This document shows, piece by piece, positions 15,339 through 28,600 of a stretch of DNA of 64,000 nt; within the stretch, counting starts at the first letter, position 1, and every line of letters starts with the position of its first letter. The DNA is from Thiorhodovibrio frisius (lineage in GTDB: Bacteria; Pseudomonadota; Gammaproteobacteria; Chromatiales; Chromatiaceae). The stretch is from contig NZ_CP121471.1 of NCBI RefSeq assembly GCF_033954835.1, positions 3,404,501 to 3,468,500 of the forward strand. Direction: 5' to 3'. A program made the position numbers and the translations under genes. The notes beneath the pieces were generated by a model. It had not been told where the DNA came from, made no database searches, and was given only the letters and a program-made list of their open reading frames with translations.

Positions 15339-16238
15339 ATGTTTTCTTGGCAGTCGATAGGGCCGCTGCGGATGTGGTCGGGATGTCCTGCCCGATGCTT
15401 GGATCGGGCGTTGATGCTGGCAGTGTTGGGCCGCGCTTTGCTGAGCGGTATCGCCCTGGCGGCGCCGACGCCCTGGTCGCAAGTGACTGTTCCGGCGGCG
15501 GGAGCACCTAAAGCAATCGGCGGGCCGTCGAATGGCTGTCTGCTGGGAGCCTCATTGCTGGAGGCCTCTGGTCCGGGTTTTGTCAGTATTCGCCGCCACC
15601 GGGAGCGCTATTTTTCCCACCCCGAGACCCTGGATTTTGTTCGCTGGCTGGGCCGTTCGGTGGCGGAGCGTTCCAATCAGATGGTGATGGTGGGCGATTT
15701 GTCCCAGCCGCGAGGCGGGCGCATGGATTCTATGCACCGCAGTCATCAGAACGGGATGGATGTGGATGTCTGGTTCACGCTCACACGCTCGCCGGAGCAA
15801 GCCTGGCAGCAAACGCCAGAAGCGACCGACCCGCCAAGCATGGTGGCAAGCGATGGCCGCTCCCTGAGCGCGGCCTGGGGCACGGAGCAGCGTGATTTGC
15901 TGCATGCGGCTGCCACCCACCCGGATGTGGATCGGATCTTCGTCAATCCAGCCATCAAGCAGGCCTTGTGCGAGCAGGAGTCGGATCGGAGCTGGCTGCG
16001 CAAGCTCAGGCCTTGGTGGGGGCATGACGCGCATTTTCATGTGCGACTTCGGTGCCCTGCGGGTAGCGATCAATGCAAGCCGCAGAGCCCGGTGCCTGCC
16101 GGCAGTGGCTGCGATTCCAGCCTAGCCTGGTGGTTCAGTGCCGAAGCGCGATCACCGAAAAAGTCTTCATCGGTCAAGCGTGCGCCGCCGGTGCCACCGC
16201 CCGCCTGTCAGCAAGTGCTGAACGCCCCGGCACAGTAA
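15339..16238 (+). CDS. mepA: Penicillin-insensitive murein endopeptidase MepA
   Basis: 299 residues. The MepA/LAS peptidase motifs are present: HRSHQNGMDVDVWF (zinc His and Asp) and WWGHDAHFHVRLRCP (second His group); the N-terminal HPETLDFVRWLG and SNQMVMVGDLSQPRGG segments are typical. It cleaves DD and LD crosslinks of peptidoglycan in the periplasm. A signal-like hydrophobic stretch (about 25-45) lies behind an unusually long N-region. The start at 15339 follows GCAGGAG. The C-terminal tail is Pro/Ser-rich. It is convergent with ampG, which imports muropeptides. Confidence 0.85.
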   Translation: MFSWQSIGPLRMWSGCPARCLDRALMLAVLGRALLSGIALAAPTPWSQVTVPAAGAPKAIGGPSNGCLLGASLLEASGPGFVSIRRHRERYFSHPETLDFVRWLGRSVAERSNQMVMVGDLSQPRGGRMDSMHRSHQNGMDVDVWFTLTRSPEQAWQQTPEATDPPSMVASDGRSLSAAWGTEQRDLLHAAATHPDVDRIFVNPAIKQALCEQESDRSWLRKLRPWWGHDAHFHVRLRCPAGSDQCKPQSPVPAGSGCDSSLAWWFSAEARSPKKSSSVKRAPPVPPPACQQVLNAPAQ

Positions 16239-16308
16239 TGGCGCAATCTGCCGCCATGCTGCAAGATTTGGCGGCGATCCTCGCTCACCCCCCCCTGCGC
16301 CGCCCTGT

Positions 16309-17880
16309 TCAGTCCGGCGGCCGGGGGCTTTCTGCGACATCGAGACTGCGCTGCGCAAGCCACACCAGGACCAGCACGGGCACTCCGATCAGGGTGGTGA
16401 ACAGAAAGAAGTTCGGATAGCCGATTCCATCAACCATGGAACCAGAATAGCCACCGAGCACTTTTGGCAGCAGCGTCATCAGGGAGCTGAACAAGGCGTA
16501 CTGCACGGCCGTGAAAGATACATTGGTCAGGCTGGACAGAAAGGCCACGAAGGCTGCGCTGGCCAGACCGCCGGCGAGATTATCCGCCGAGACCGTGACA
16601 TAGAGCATCGGCAGGCTATGGCCGATATGAGCCAGACCGATAAACAGCAGATTGGTCACCGCTGAGAGCACGGCACCCAGCATGAGTATGCGCATGACGC
16701 CGAAGCGCGTGGCCATCAGACCGCCGATAAACCCCCCGGCGATGCTCACCACCACGCCGAAGGTCTTCACGGCAGTGGCAATCTCGGGTTTGGTAAAGCC
16801 AATGTCTTGGTAAAAAACATTCGCGATGACTCCGAGCACGATATCGGAGATGCGATAGAGCCCCACCAGCGCCAGCAGCAGGAGCGCGGTGCGCAGGCCA
16901 TAGCGGCTGAAAAAATCTAGCGCCGGTTCAACCCAGGTGGCCCGCGCGATGCTCCGATCAACAGCGCCAAAGCGCACCAATAGCCAACCGACAGCCAGGG
17001 CCGAGGCGACCGCAAGCCCAAAATGCAGGGTCTCAAGCAAGAAGTTCAGCAGGGCATCGTCGCCAAGCATTTGTTTGACGGCTGTAAAGCTGGCCGCTGC
17101 CACAAAAAACGCGGCAACGAAGGCTGCTGCGGAGACTAGGAACACCAACACCAGGCGCAGGTAGTCGAAGGCACCACATCCGTTGTCAGCGCGCGCCTGA
17201 CCGACCGGCTCTGATACAACCAGTGTGGTGGCCACGCCAATCAGCATCACGCCCGCCATGACCAAGTAAGTGAGTTGCCAGGCGATGTAGGAATAGCCCT
17301 CGGCGGTTGAGCCAAAACGGGCGGCCAGGTAGAGCGCGCCGGCACCGGCGACCACCATGCCAACCCGATACCCGGCAATATAGGCCGCCGAGAGCACCCC
17401 CTGCATGCGCGTCTCGGCAATCTCGATGCGATAGGCGTCGATCACAATATCCTGGGTGGCGGAGGAAAACCCGAGCATCACCGCCGCCAGCGCCATGGTG
17501 ACCAGGGCGTCGCGCCCCTGGGATGGGTCGCTCAGCGCCATGAGCACAATGGCACAGATCACGGCAAGCTGGGCAACCAGCATCCAGCCGCGCCGGCGTC
17601 CGAGCAGGCGCGTGAGCACAGGCACCGGAATGCGGTCGATCAGTGGTGCCCAGATAAACTTGAAGGAGTAGCCGAGCGCCGCCCAACTAAAGAAGGTCAC
17701 CGCACCGCGTTCGACCCCCGCCTCGCGCAACCAGAGCGACAGCGAGGAGAAAATCAGCAGAATCGGCATGCCGGCTGAGAAGCCAAGAAACAGCATTGCC
17801 AGAACGCGCTTGTCGCGTAATGCAGAGAAAGTCGCCGCAAGCCGCCCGGCTTGCGGCGCACCTTTCTGATGTGGGCTCAT
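16309..17880 (-). CDS. ampG: AmpG-family muropeptide permease (MFS)
   Basis: 523 residues with about 14 hydrophobic segments. AmpG signatures include GFSAGMPILLIFSSLSLWLREAG near the N-terminus and SATQDIVIDAYRIE in the middle. AmpG imports anhydro-muropeptides from the periplasm for murein recycling, consistent with the convergent mepA. ATG 17880 has AGGA 7-8 nt upstream; a longer in-frame extension to 17949 carries no family similarity. Confidence 0.85.
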   Translation of the reverse strand: MSPHQKGAPQAGRLAATFSALRDKRVLAMLFLGFSAGMPILLIFSSLSLWLREAGVERGAVTFFSWAALGYSFKFIWAPLIDRIPVPVLTRLLGRRRGWMLVAQLAVICAIVLMALSDPSQGRDALVTMALAAVMLGFSSATQDIVIDAYRIEIAETRMQGVLSAAYIAGYRVGMVVAGAGALYLAARFGSTAEGYSYIAWQLTYLVMAGVMLIGVATTLVVSEPVGQARADNGCGAFDYLRLVLVFLVSAAAFVAAFFVAAASFTAVKQMLGDDALLNFLLETLHFGLAVASALAVGWLLVRFGAVDRSIARATWVEPALDFFSRYGLRTALLLLALVGLYRISDIVLGVIANVFYQDIGFTKPEIATAVKTFGVVVSIAGGFIGGLMATRFGVMRILMLGAVLSAVTNLLFIGLAHIGHSLPMLYVTVSADNLAGGLASAAFVAFLSSLTNVSFTAVQYALFSSLMTLLPKVLGGYSGSMVDGIGYPNFFLFTTLIGVPVLVLVWLAQRSLDVAESPRPPD

Positions 17881-17964
17881 AAGGTATTCCTGCCTTGAGG
17901 CTATCGGCATGCCCAAGTCATGCGCGCAGCCCGAAAAAATTTGTCTCAAGACAGTGATTCTGCC

Positions 17965-18086
17965 TTGACAAGAAGATCGGTATTTTAGAAACTATTGATG
18001 TACTGATGATCTGCTTGGTCGTCGGTACACTCCTCCATCCTCCTTTGGTGGTATTTTCAAGCGCGGCACAAGCCGCGCTTTTTTTA
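17965..18086 (+). ncRNA. Candidate small RNA with anti-Shine-Dalgarno motif
   Basis: TTGACA (17965-17970) is a consensus -35, though no strong -10 follows at the right distance. A C/U-rich stretch TCCTCCATCCTCC (18031-18043), complementary to ribosome-binding sites, lies next to a small GGTGG-containing hairpin. A strong intrinsic terminator follows (18060-18086). No open reading frame fits. CUCCUCC loops are typical of trans-acting small RNAs; here that is inferred from sequence alone. Confidence 0.45.
18060..18086 (+). terminator. Intrinsic terminator
   Basis: AGCGCGGC (18060-18067), loop ACAA, GCCGCGCT (18072-18079), followed by a run of T. The T-run makes it a plus-strand terminator, although both flanking genes are on the minus strand, so it must end another transcript. 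On the minus strand the hairpin lacks a good T-run. Confidence 0.8.
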
Positions 18087-18148
18087 TGCCTGCCCTACCC
18101 GATGGCTAGCTTTTCTAAGCGCACACCGGCTAGACACAACAGGAGGAT

Positions 18149-18505
18149 TCAGTACCCGTAGCCGGCCGATTCGATACGAGTAATCAGCCCTTCGCGCACT
18201 GTGATGCGCATCATGAAGCGCTGCGGCCCAAAATTGTAGGTCCAGATCTCGTAAGGGATGGACTCGAAGGTGGTGACATAACCGCCAACCTGCCGGTCAA
18301 AGGCCTGCACCGCTCGGCGATCCTCCAGCCTTTCGACGCTCGCGGGCTGCCCGCAGTACCGCACCAGTTTTTGGCTAGGGTCCTTCTCCGCGACCAAATG
18401 ATTCCCGCAGCGCAGTGCCCAAGCGCCAGAGGTAAAACCCAGCCACAGGGCCACAAGCAGCAGCAATCGGGTCCCGGCCCCCATGAAGCGCCGGTGTCTA
18501 TTCAT
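18149..18505 (-). CDS. DUF2845 periplasmic protein
   Basis: 118 residues: a signal peptide (hydrophobic run about 10-28, cleavage near AWA) and then the DUF2845 domain with [24 protein letters not shown], whose two cysteines could form a disulfide, and [15 protein letters not shown]. Function unknown. ATG 18505 overlaps the greA stop by 8 nt, so it is probably the last gene of the carA-carB-greA operon; an alternative start is 18484. Confidence 0.75.
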   Translation of the reverse strand: MNRHRRFMGAGTRLLLLVALWLGFTSGAWALRCGNHLVAEKDPSQKLVRYCGQPASVERLEDRRAVQAFDRQVGGYVTTFESIPYEIWTYNFGPQRFMMRITVREGLITRIESAGYGY

Positions 18506-18974
18506 AAAGCACTTCCAAAATTTCGAACTCGCGCGCGCCGCCGGGCGCATCCACCACGGCCTGGTCGCCTTCGCTCTTGCCGATGAGGGAACGGGCGATG
18601 GGCGAACTAATAGAAATCATGCCGCGTTTGATGTCCGCCTCGTCCTCGCCCACGATGATGAAGCGATGTTCCTCGTCCTTGTCGATCTCCAGCACCAAGA
18701 CCGTGGTGCCAAACATCACCTTGCCGGTGGCGGGCAGTTTGGTCACGTCGATAATCTCGGCGTTCGACAACTTGCCTTCGAGATCAGCAATGCGCCCTTC
18801 AATGAAGCCCTGCTGTTCGCGGGCGGCATGGTACTCGGCGTTTTCTTTGAGATCGCCATGGGCGCGCGCCTCGGAAATGGCCTCAATCACGCGCGGACGC
18901 TCGACTCGCTTGAGCCGCTCCAATTCCTCGCGCAACTGCTCCGCGCCCCTGACAGTCAGAGGGACTTTATTCAT
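18498..18974 (-). CDS. greA: Transcription elongation factor GreA
   Basis: 158 residues: a full-length GreA with the N-terminal coiled coil ([18 protein letters not shown]..., acidic tip around [19 protein letters not shown]) and the C-terminal FKBP-like domain ([20 protein letters not shown]). GreA stimulates transcript cleavage by backtracked RNA polymerase. The start at 18974 is chosen from the conserved MNKVPLT opening. It lies downstream of carB in the conserved order carA-carB-greA. Confidence 0.95.
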   Translation of the reverse strand: MNKVPLTVRGAEQLREELERLKRVERPRVIEAISEARAHGDLKENAEYHAAREQQGFIEGRIADLEGKLSNAEIIDVTKLPATGKVMFGTTVLVLEIDKDEEHRFIIVGEDEADIKRGMISISSPIARSLIGKSEGDQAVVDAPGGAREFEILEVLYE

Positions 18975-19118
18975 GCTCTGGTATCCTCGGTCGGTGATGA
19001 TCAAACCATGCCGGCCAGACAGTGGCGGCCACTGTCGGCGAGCACGGCGGGGGTGTTTTTTGACCCGGAAGAAGTGAAAGCCTAACCCTAGCCTGAGGTG
19101 GCCGTAAAGAGCCGGTAA

Positions 19119-22325
<3,207 letters not shown>

Positions 22326-22407
22326 GAACTGGCCCTTGCTGGCACGGCGATGGCGGGTGTGTGAATGGCGCGGGTAGCGGTGACGGAAACAGGCAGAAGG
22401 AACGGGA

Positions 22408-23664
22408 TCAAGCGGCGCAGCCTTCGCGCATCAGCTCGATAAAGTGCGCGAACAAGGGCTCAACATCATGCGGGCCAGGACTTGCCTCCGGATGGCCCTG
22501 AAAGCTAAAGGCCGGGCGCTCGCGATGGTGAATGCCCTGCAGCGAGCCATCGAACAGCGAGCGGTGGGTGGCCATGACCGTCTCCGGCAGACTTTGTTCA
22601 TCGACCGCAAAGCCATGGTTCTGGCTGCTGATCATCACCCGGTGGCTGGCGAGATCCTCGACCGGATGATTGGCGCCGTGATGGCCAAATTTCATTTTCA
22701 CCGTGCGCGCGCCGCAAGCCAGACCCAGTAGCTGATGCCCCAGACAGATGCCAAAGAGCGGCACGTCGGCCTCAAGCAGTTCGCGAATCGCCGTGATGGC
22801 GTAGTCGCAGGGTTCGGGGTCACCGGGGCCGTTGCTGAGGAATACGCCATCGGGGTGGAGGGCCATGACTTCCGCCGCGGGCGTTTGTGCCGGCACCACG
22901 GTGACCTGACAGCCGTGCGCAACCAGAATGCGCAGGATGTTGCGCTTGATGCCGAAGTCGTAAGCCACCACCCGAAAGCTGCTGGCTGGGCCAGTGCCGT
23001 TCGCAGCAGCACCGCTTGCAAGACAGCCGCTTGTGCTATTGCCGTTCGCACCAGGGTCGACGCGCCCGGCATCGGTTGAATCTCGACCGCCCGAACTCCC
23101 CTCCGCAGTGTCGCGCGGTCCATACCCTTCCTCGCGCGTCCACACGCCCTGATGCCAATCATAGGCCTCGGCGGTACTGACCTCGCGCGCCAGGTCCATG
23201 CCTTTCAGCCCGGGGAAGGCGCGCGCTTGCTCCAGCGCCGCCTGCTCGTCGATGCCCGCACCAGCCTGCAGGCAGCCATTTTGGGCGCCCTTCTCGCGCA
23301 GCAACCGAGTCAGGCGCCGGGTGTCGACATCGCTGATTGCGACCACAGCCTGCTCGCGCAGGTAGTCGCCCAGGTCCTGCTGCCGCCGCCAGTTGCTGGC
23401 CAGTGTGGGAAGATCGCGCACAATCAAACCAGCCGCCTGAACCTCGGGGGATTCTTCATCCTCGGCGTTGGTGCCGGTATTGCCGATGTGCGGATAGGTC
23501 AGGGTCACCAGCTGACGGCGATAGGACGGATCGGTCAGGATCTCCTGATAGCCGGTCATGGCCGTGTTGAAGACGACCTCGCCGACACTTTCGCCAGACG
23601 CGCCAATGGCGGTCCCGCGGAAGACCGAACCATCTTCCAGAACCAGGACAGCAGCTGATTGCAC
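22408..23664 (-). CDS. carA: Carbamoyl-phosphate synthase small subunit (glutaminase)
   Basis: 418 residues from the GTG at 23664, which follows GGAG at good spacing; a TTG 27 nt upstream is also in frame. The glutaminase domain has the catalytic Cys in [11 protein letters not shown] and the [10 protein letters not shown] histidine-glutamate pair. About 40 residues of Gly/Ser/Ala-rich sequence (about 188-229) are inserted between the N-terminal domain and the glutaminase domain, making it longer than the typical about 380 residues. It heads the carA-carB-greA run. Confidence 0.95.
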   Translation of the reverse strand: MQSAAVLVLEDGSVFRGTAIGASGESVGEVVFNTAMTGYQEILTDPSYRRQLVTLTYPHIGNTGTNAEDEESPEVQAAGLIVRDLPTLASNWRRQQDLGDYLREQAVVAISDVDTRRLTRLLREKGAQNGCLQAGAGIDEQAALEQARAFPGLKGMDLAREVSTAEAYDWHQGVWTREEGYGPRDTAEGSSGGRDSTDAGRVDPGANGNSTSGCLASGAAANGTGPASSFRVVAYDFGIKRNILRILVAHGCQVTVVPAQTPAAEVMALHPDGVFLSNGPGDPEPCDYAITAIRELLEADVPLFGICLGHQLLGLACGARTVKMKFGHHGANHPVEDLASHRVMISSQNHGFAVDEQSLPETVMATHRSLFDGSLQGIHHRERPAFSFQGHPEASPGPHDVEPLFAHFIELMREGCAA

Positions 23665-23938
23665 AGGGGACTCCGAAAACAGAAGATTCAAAACACGAAG
23701 ATGGACGGGGCAAGCGGGCTGCCCTGTCAGGTGACGCCCGCAAAGGCATCAGGACCGAAGCGCAGCTTAAAGCATCCGACCCGGAATATTACCCGCAAGC
23801 CGAGAAGGCTGTCTAATGCACCGTCCGCAATTGGGACAGGACGCCAAATGGCCACTGCCCTCGTCCCCGGCTCGCGGACACCGGCTTGCTTGCTTGAAAA
23901 TCGGCCAGGGGCTGAGCGGCAGCGGATCAGTGAATGCG

Positions 23939-24178
23939 TCATACGGCGAGCCGCTGAAGCTCAATTAAGCGATGCTCGTCGGTCACCAGAACGCGAAAAT
24001 ACCCCCTGAGGCCGAAATGATCGATGTAACGGCGAAACGCCTCGGCCGGCAGCTCCAGGCGCAGGCCATTGTTGGCCACCACGCTGATGCTGCGCGAGCG
24101 GCCTTCATAAAAGGCGAGGAGATCCTCGCGCGGAATCCGCAGAGAAAATTCGTAAGTCTTCAACGCTTTCGCGGTCAC
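23939..24178 (-). CDS. DUF2835 family protein
   Basis: 79 residues from a GTG start. The domain begins KTYEFSLRIPREDLLAFYEG and ends DHFGLRGYFRVLVTDEHRLIELQRL, matching DUF2835, a small beta-rich family with no known function. The frame stays open to an ATG at 24241, but the extra 21 residues are not conserved in the family, so I prefer 24178 (GAGG nearby). Medium certainty on the start. Confidence 0.7.
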   Translation of the reverse strand: MTAKALKTYEFSLRIPREDLLAFYEGRSRSISVVANNGLRLELPAEAFRRYIDHFGLRGYFRVLVTDEHRLIELQRLAV

Positions 24179-24349
24179 CCAGTGCCGCCTCAATGTTCCC
24201 CTGGTCTCGCCCCGGTTTGCTGGCGGCATTTGTGACCGCATCCGCCACCACAGCTAACCTGGTGCCCATCAATCAACATGGCAGCCGACGCCGCGCAAGG
24301 CCGCCGACTGCCGATCAGGGATCTAGAGCCCGACTCAGCCAGTCGACCG

Positions 24350-25198
24350 TCACCGACCGCTGGCGCCAAATGGCGGCTCCGGCAAGGGCGGCAGCGGCGG
24401 TAGCTCTGGCAGCTGGGGCGGTGGCGGCGGCTCTGGCGGCTGCAGAGGCAGCGGCATCGGCGGGGGCACGCCCAACATGGCATCGCGCACATAGCCGGGG
24501 AAGTCTGGATTCACCCAGCCATCCCGGCCAAGCTTCTCAGCAGGCGGGCGCAGGCGGGCAACATAGTCCAGCACCGCGCTTTCTTCTCGTGGCGTGAATC
24601 CCTCAATCTGCTTGACCATCTCGGAATCTGCGTTCTTGCGCGCGCCGCTGCGGATCGCATCGAACTGCCGGATCAGATACATGAAATGCTGACCTGCAAT
24701 GGCCGGGATATGGTCCTGCGCATCGCCCTGCCCGCGCTCTCCGTGGCAATCGACGCAGTTATCCTGAAAAAGCTGCTCGCCCAAAGCCAGATCGACGCCC
24801 GGACCGACGCCATTATGCGGCGTCATCGGCAATTGCGACACATAGGCGGCGACATCGGCCATTTGCTGCGGTCCACCAAGAATGCGCGGCACCGAGAAGG
24901 GATACATCAGCGGATTGCTGCGATTGCCGGCACGAAAATCCGCCAGCTGCTTGATGATAACGCTTGGCAGCTGACCGGCGATCTGCGGATAGACACCATC
25001 GACCGTGCCCCAGCCCTCGGGCCGGTGACAAACCGCGCAGGTGAGATAGACCTTGCGCCCGTTCTCCGGGTCGGCCTGTTTCGCCAGCGCCTGCTCGTAC
25101 TCCGCGAGCGCGGCATCCAGTTCCGCCTGTCCGGCCAGCACCGGGGTCATCACGCAAGCAAGTGCCAAGCCAAGGCCTAACCGCCCCCAAGTAACCAT
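24350..25198 (-). CDS. Diheme c-type cytochrome (c4-like) with proline-rich tail
   Basis: 282 residues: a signal peptide (about 1-22), two c-type heme sites, CAVCH (54-58) and CVDCH (148-152), and methionines such as those in NPLMYPF and NADSEMVKQIEGF that could be axial ligands. This two-domain pattern matches cytochrome c4-type electron carriers in the periplasm. The last about 45 residues are strongly proline-rich (PPPMPLPLQPPEPPPPP), unusual for c4. Four 15-bp tandem repeats lie upstream. Confidence 0.85.
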   Translation of the reverse strand: MVTWGRLGLGLALACVMTPVLAGQAELDAALAEYEQALAKQADPENGRKVYLTCAVCHRPEGWGTVDGVYPQIAGQLPSVIIKQLADFRAGNRSNPLMYPFSVPRILGGPQQMADVAAYVSQLPMTPHNGVGPGVDLALGEQLFQDNCVDCHGERGQGDAQDHIPAIAGQHFMYLIRQFDAIRSGARKNADSEMVKQIEGFTPREESAVLDYVARLRPPAEKLGRDGWVNPDFPGYVRDAMLGVPPPMPLPLQPPEPPPPPQLPELPPLPPLPEPPFGASGR

Positions 25199-25271
25199 CG
25201 CCTGCGAGCCCTTGTGCCGAGCAGTTGGCGTCTGTCGCGCCCGTTCCACCCGGCTGTCTCGCATCCATCTT

Positions 25272-25331
25272 GTTCTGATCACACGTGTTCTGATCCCACG
25301 TGTTCTGATCAAGCTCGTTCTGATCACAGGC
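25272..25331. repeat. Four 15-bp tandem repeats upstream of the cytochrome gene
   Basis: Units start at 25272, 25287, 25302 and 25317 and share GTTCTGATC followed by six more variable bases; two carry a TGATCA palindrome. They lie 74-133 bp before the cytochrome start codon, on the promoter side. They may be regulator-binding iterons. A second reading frame translates them as a repeated five-residue unit, but this region does not look coding. Confidence 0.7.
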
Positions 25332-25491
25332 AAACTCCTCCATTCCGATCGATCCAGAAATCGGCCCATCAACCGATCCGGAAAAAGTATCGCACCCAAG
25401 ACCCTCTTTGTCTCGCACAAAGCCGGTGGGGTTATGCCAAGGCCCGTCACAAGCGCCAGCGCGGGCCTCGCCTGAGCCTGCAATGCACAGG

Positions 25492-25500
25492 TTATCCACA
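25492..25500 (+). promoter_or_regulatory. DnaA box upstream of nrdA
   Basis: TTATCCACA is a perfect DnaA box, 30 bp upstream of the first NrdR box. DnaA is a known regulator of the nrdAB promoter in E. coli, so the site is plausibly functional here, but this is inferred from sequence and position only. Confidence 0.6.
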
Positions 25501-25529
25501 GGCTTCACCGGCACCATCCACCGGCTTAT

Positions 25530-25577
25530 TCACAATATATTGTGATTTGACAGCCGCCTTGACACTAGATATTGTTT
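25530..25577 (+). promoter_or_regulatory. Two NrdR boxes over the nrdA promoter
   Basis: TCACAATATATTGTGA (25530-25545) and ACACTAGATATTGTTT (25562-25577) match the NrdR consensus. Their centres are 32 bp apart, three helical turns, as expected for NrdR pairs. They overlap a promoter: -35 TTGACA (25547-25552), 17-bp spacer, -10 TATTGT (25570-25575). NrdR with dATP should repress nrdAB here. Confidence 0.85.
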
Positions 25578-25695
25578 CCACCCACTGGATTTCGCGGCAA
25601 CCCGCGCCCCTGTCTGCAAACCCCAGTGAATAAGTCACCCATGGCCCGCCCGGCATTCATTTCACCGCTGACAACCACATCGGAGGACTTCCACC

Positions 25696-28600
25696 ATGGC
25701 TAGCACGTCGCCCGCCGCCTCGGCTGAACAACACCCATCACAGCCTCCGGTCATCGGTAACCAGCCGACCGCCTCCTCCCAGCCGCCGATCGGGCCAAGG
25801 TCCAGCTCCCAGCCCGGCAACCATTCAGGTTCCGAGCCCGGCACCCAATCCAGCTCCCAACAACGCCCCCAGCACAGCCCCAGACCCGGCGAGCTGCAGG
25901 TTATTCGCCGCAACGGCAAGGTCACGCACTTCGATCCCAACAAGATCAAAGTCGCCATGACCAAGGCCTTTCTTGCGGTTGAAGGCGGGCATGCCGCGGC
26001 CTCGAGCCGTATTCATGATCAGGTCGAGCAGCTCGCCGAGCAGGTCACGGCGGCCCTGACCCGCCGGCTGCCCGGTGGCGGCACCGTGCATATCGAGGAC
26101 ATTCAGGATCAGGTCGAACTGGCACTGATGCGGGCCGGCGAGCACAAGGTCGCGCGCGACTACGTGCTCTACCGCGATGCCCGGGCGCGCGAGCGCGCGG
26201 CCAACGTCCAAGGCTCCGAAGCCGTGCAAGCCACCCAGGGGCTGAGGGTTACCCTGAGCGACGGGCGCTCGGTTCCGCTCGATCAGGAAAAACTCGCGAC
26301 CCTGGTCACCGACGTCTGCGCCGGGCTCGAGGCAGTCGAGCCCCAGCTGGTGCTGGACGACGCCTGCCGCAACCTGTTCGACGGTGTGAAGGAGCAGGAT
26401 GTCGATCAGTCCCTGATCATGTCCGCGCGCGCGCTGATTGAGCGCGAACCGGCCTATAGCCAGGTCGCAGCGCGTCTGCTGCTCGAGAGCCTGCGCAAAG
26501 AGGCACTGGGTTTTCTTGGCCTGCCAACGCCGACCACTGGCAGAACGACTGGCCAAATGGCTGATGAAACAGCCGCCGGCGCTGCGTGCGTGACCGACTG
26601 GGCACAGTCTTATGCTAAGTACTTCAGCGCCTATGTCAAGCAGGGTGCCGAGCTGGAGCTGCTCGACACCGAGCTAACCCGCTACGACCTCGTCCGGCTC
26701 GGCGCCGCATTGCAGCCAGAGCGCGACCGTCAGTTCACCTACCTTGGCTTGCAGACCCTTTACGACCGCTACTTTATCCATAAAAACGGCGTGCGCTTTG
26801 AGATGCCGCAGGCCTTTTTCATGCGCGTGGCCATGGGATTGGCAATTAATGAGATCGACCGCGAAGCCCGCGCAATCGAATTCTACGAGCTACTCTCGAG
26901 CTTCGACTTCATGAGCTCGACGCCGACCCTGTTCAACTCCGGCACCCTGCGCCCACAGCTGAGCTCCTGCTACCTGACCACGGTGCCGGATGACCTTGAC
27001 GGCATCTATGGCGCCATCAAGGACAACGCACTGCTGAGCAAATTCGCCGGCGGCCTGGGCAACGACTGGACCCAGGTGCGCGGCATGGGCGCGCACATCA
27101 AGGGCACCAACGGCAAGAGCCAGGGCGTGGTGCCGTTCCTTAAGGTGGCCAATGACACGGCCGTCGCGGTTAACCAGGGCGGCAAGCGCAAGGGGGCAGT
27201 TTGTGCCTATCTCGAGACCTGGCACATCGATGTCGAGGAATTTCTTGAGCTGCGCAAGAACACCGGCGATGACCGCCGCCGCTGCCACGATATGAACAGC
27301 GCCAACTGGGTGCCGGATTTATTCATGAAACGCGTCGCCGAGGAAGACGACTGGACGCTGTTCTCCCCGAATGAAACGCCGGATTTGCATGATCTGACCG
27401 GCCAGGCCTTCGAGCAGGCTTATTTGGCCTATGAGGCGCGCGCGGCGGCTGGCGAAATGAGCGTCAGCAAGACGGTCAAAGCCGTTGACCTGTGGCGCAA
27501 AATGCTGGCGATGCTGTTCGAGACCGGCCATCCCTGGATTGCGTTCAAAGACCCCTGCAATCTGCGTTACACCAACCAGCACGCCGGCGTGGTGCACAGC
27601 TCCAATCTTTGCACCGAAATCACCCTGCACACCAATGATCAGGAAATCGCTGTGTGCAATCTCGGCAGCATTAACTTGGCGGCGCATGTTACCGAGCGCG
27701 GCCTGGACACCGAGAAGTTGCAAAAGACCGCGCGCACCGCCATGCGCATGCTCGACAACGTCATCGACTACAACTTCTACAACGTGCCTCAGGCACGCAG
27801 CTCCAATCTGCGTCATCGCCCGGTCGGGCTCGGGCTCATGGGCTTTCAGGATGCGCTGTACAAACTGCGCATGCCCTACACCAGCCAGGAGGCGGTCAGC
27901 TTTGCCGACCGCAGCATGGAACTGATCTCCTATTACGCCATCGAGGCCAGCGCCGACCTGGCGGCCGAGCGCGGCAGCTATACCAGCTTCCCCGGCTCGC
28001 TCTGGAGCCAGGGTGTGCTGCCGATCGACTCCATCGCACTGCTCGAACAGGGTCGCGGCGGTTATCTGCAAACCAACCGCGACAGCACGCTGGATTGGGA
28101 CAGCCTGCGCGAGAAAGTCCGCGGCCAGGGCATGCGCAACTCCAACTGCATGGCTATCGCGCCGACCGCGACCATCAGCAACATCGTCGGTGTGAGCCAG
28201 TCCATCGAGCCGACCTACCAGAACCTGTTCGTCAAATCCAATCTGTCCGGCGAGTTCACCGTGGTCAATCCCTACCTGGTCGCCGATCTCAAGGCGCTTG
28301 GCCTATGGGACAGCGTCATGGTCAATGACCTCAAGTACTACGACGGCTCGGTGCAGCCCATCGATCGCGTCCCTGATGACCTCAAGGCGCTCTATGCCAC
28401 CGCCTTCGAGATCGACCCGCGCTGGCTGATCGAGGCTGCCAGCCGTCGGCAGAAATGGCTCGACCAAGCACAAAGCCTGAATCTCTACATGCGCGAACCC
28501 AATGGCAAGAAGCTCGATAACCTCTACAAGCTCGCCTGGGTGCGAGGGCTGAAAACCACCTACTACCTGCGTTCCATGGGCGCGACCCATGTCGAGAAAT

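Noticed and set aside
25272-25331. Tandem repeats as a CRISPR array
   Set aside because: Units of 15 bp are head-to-tail with no spacers and no cas genes.
24813-25517. Long minus-strand frame with a repeated DQN-type unit
   Set aside because: The repetition comes from the DNA tandem repeats; the frame runs through the cytochrome gene region and has no homology.
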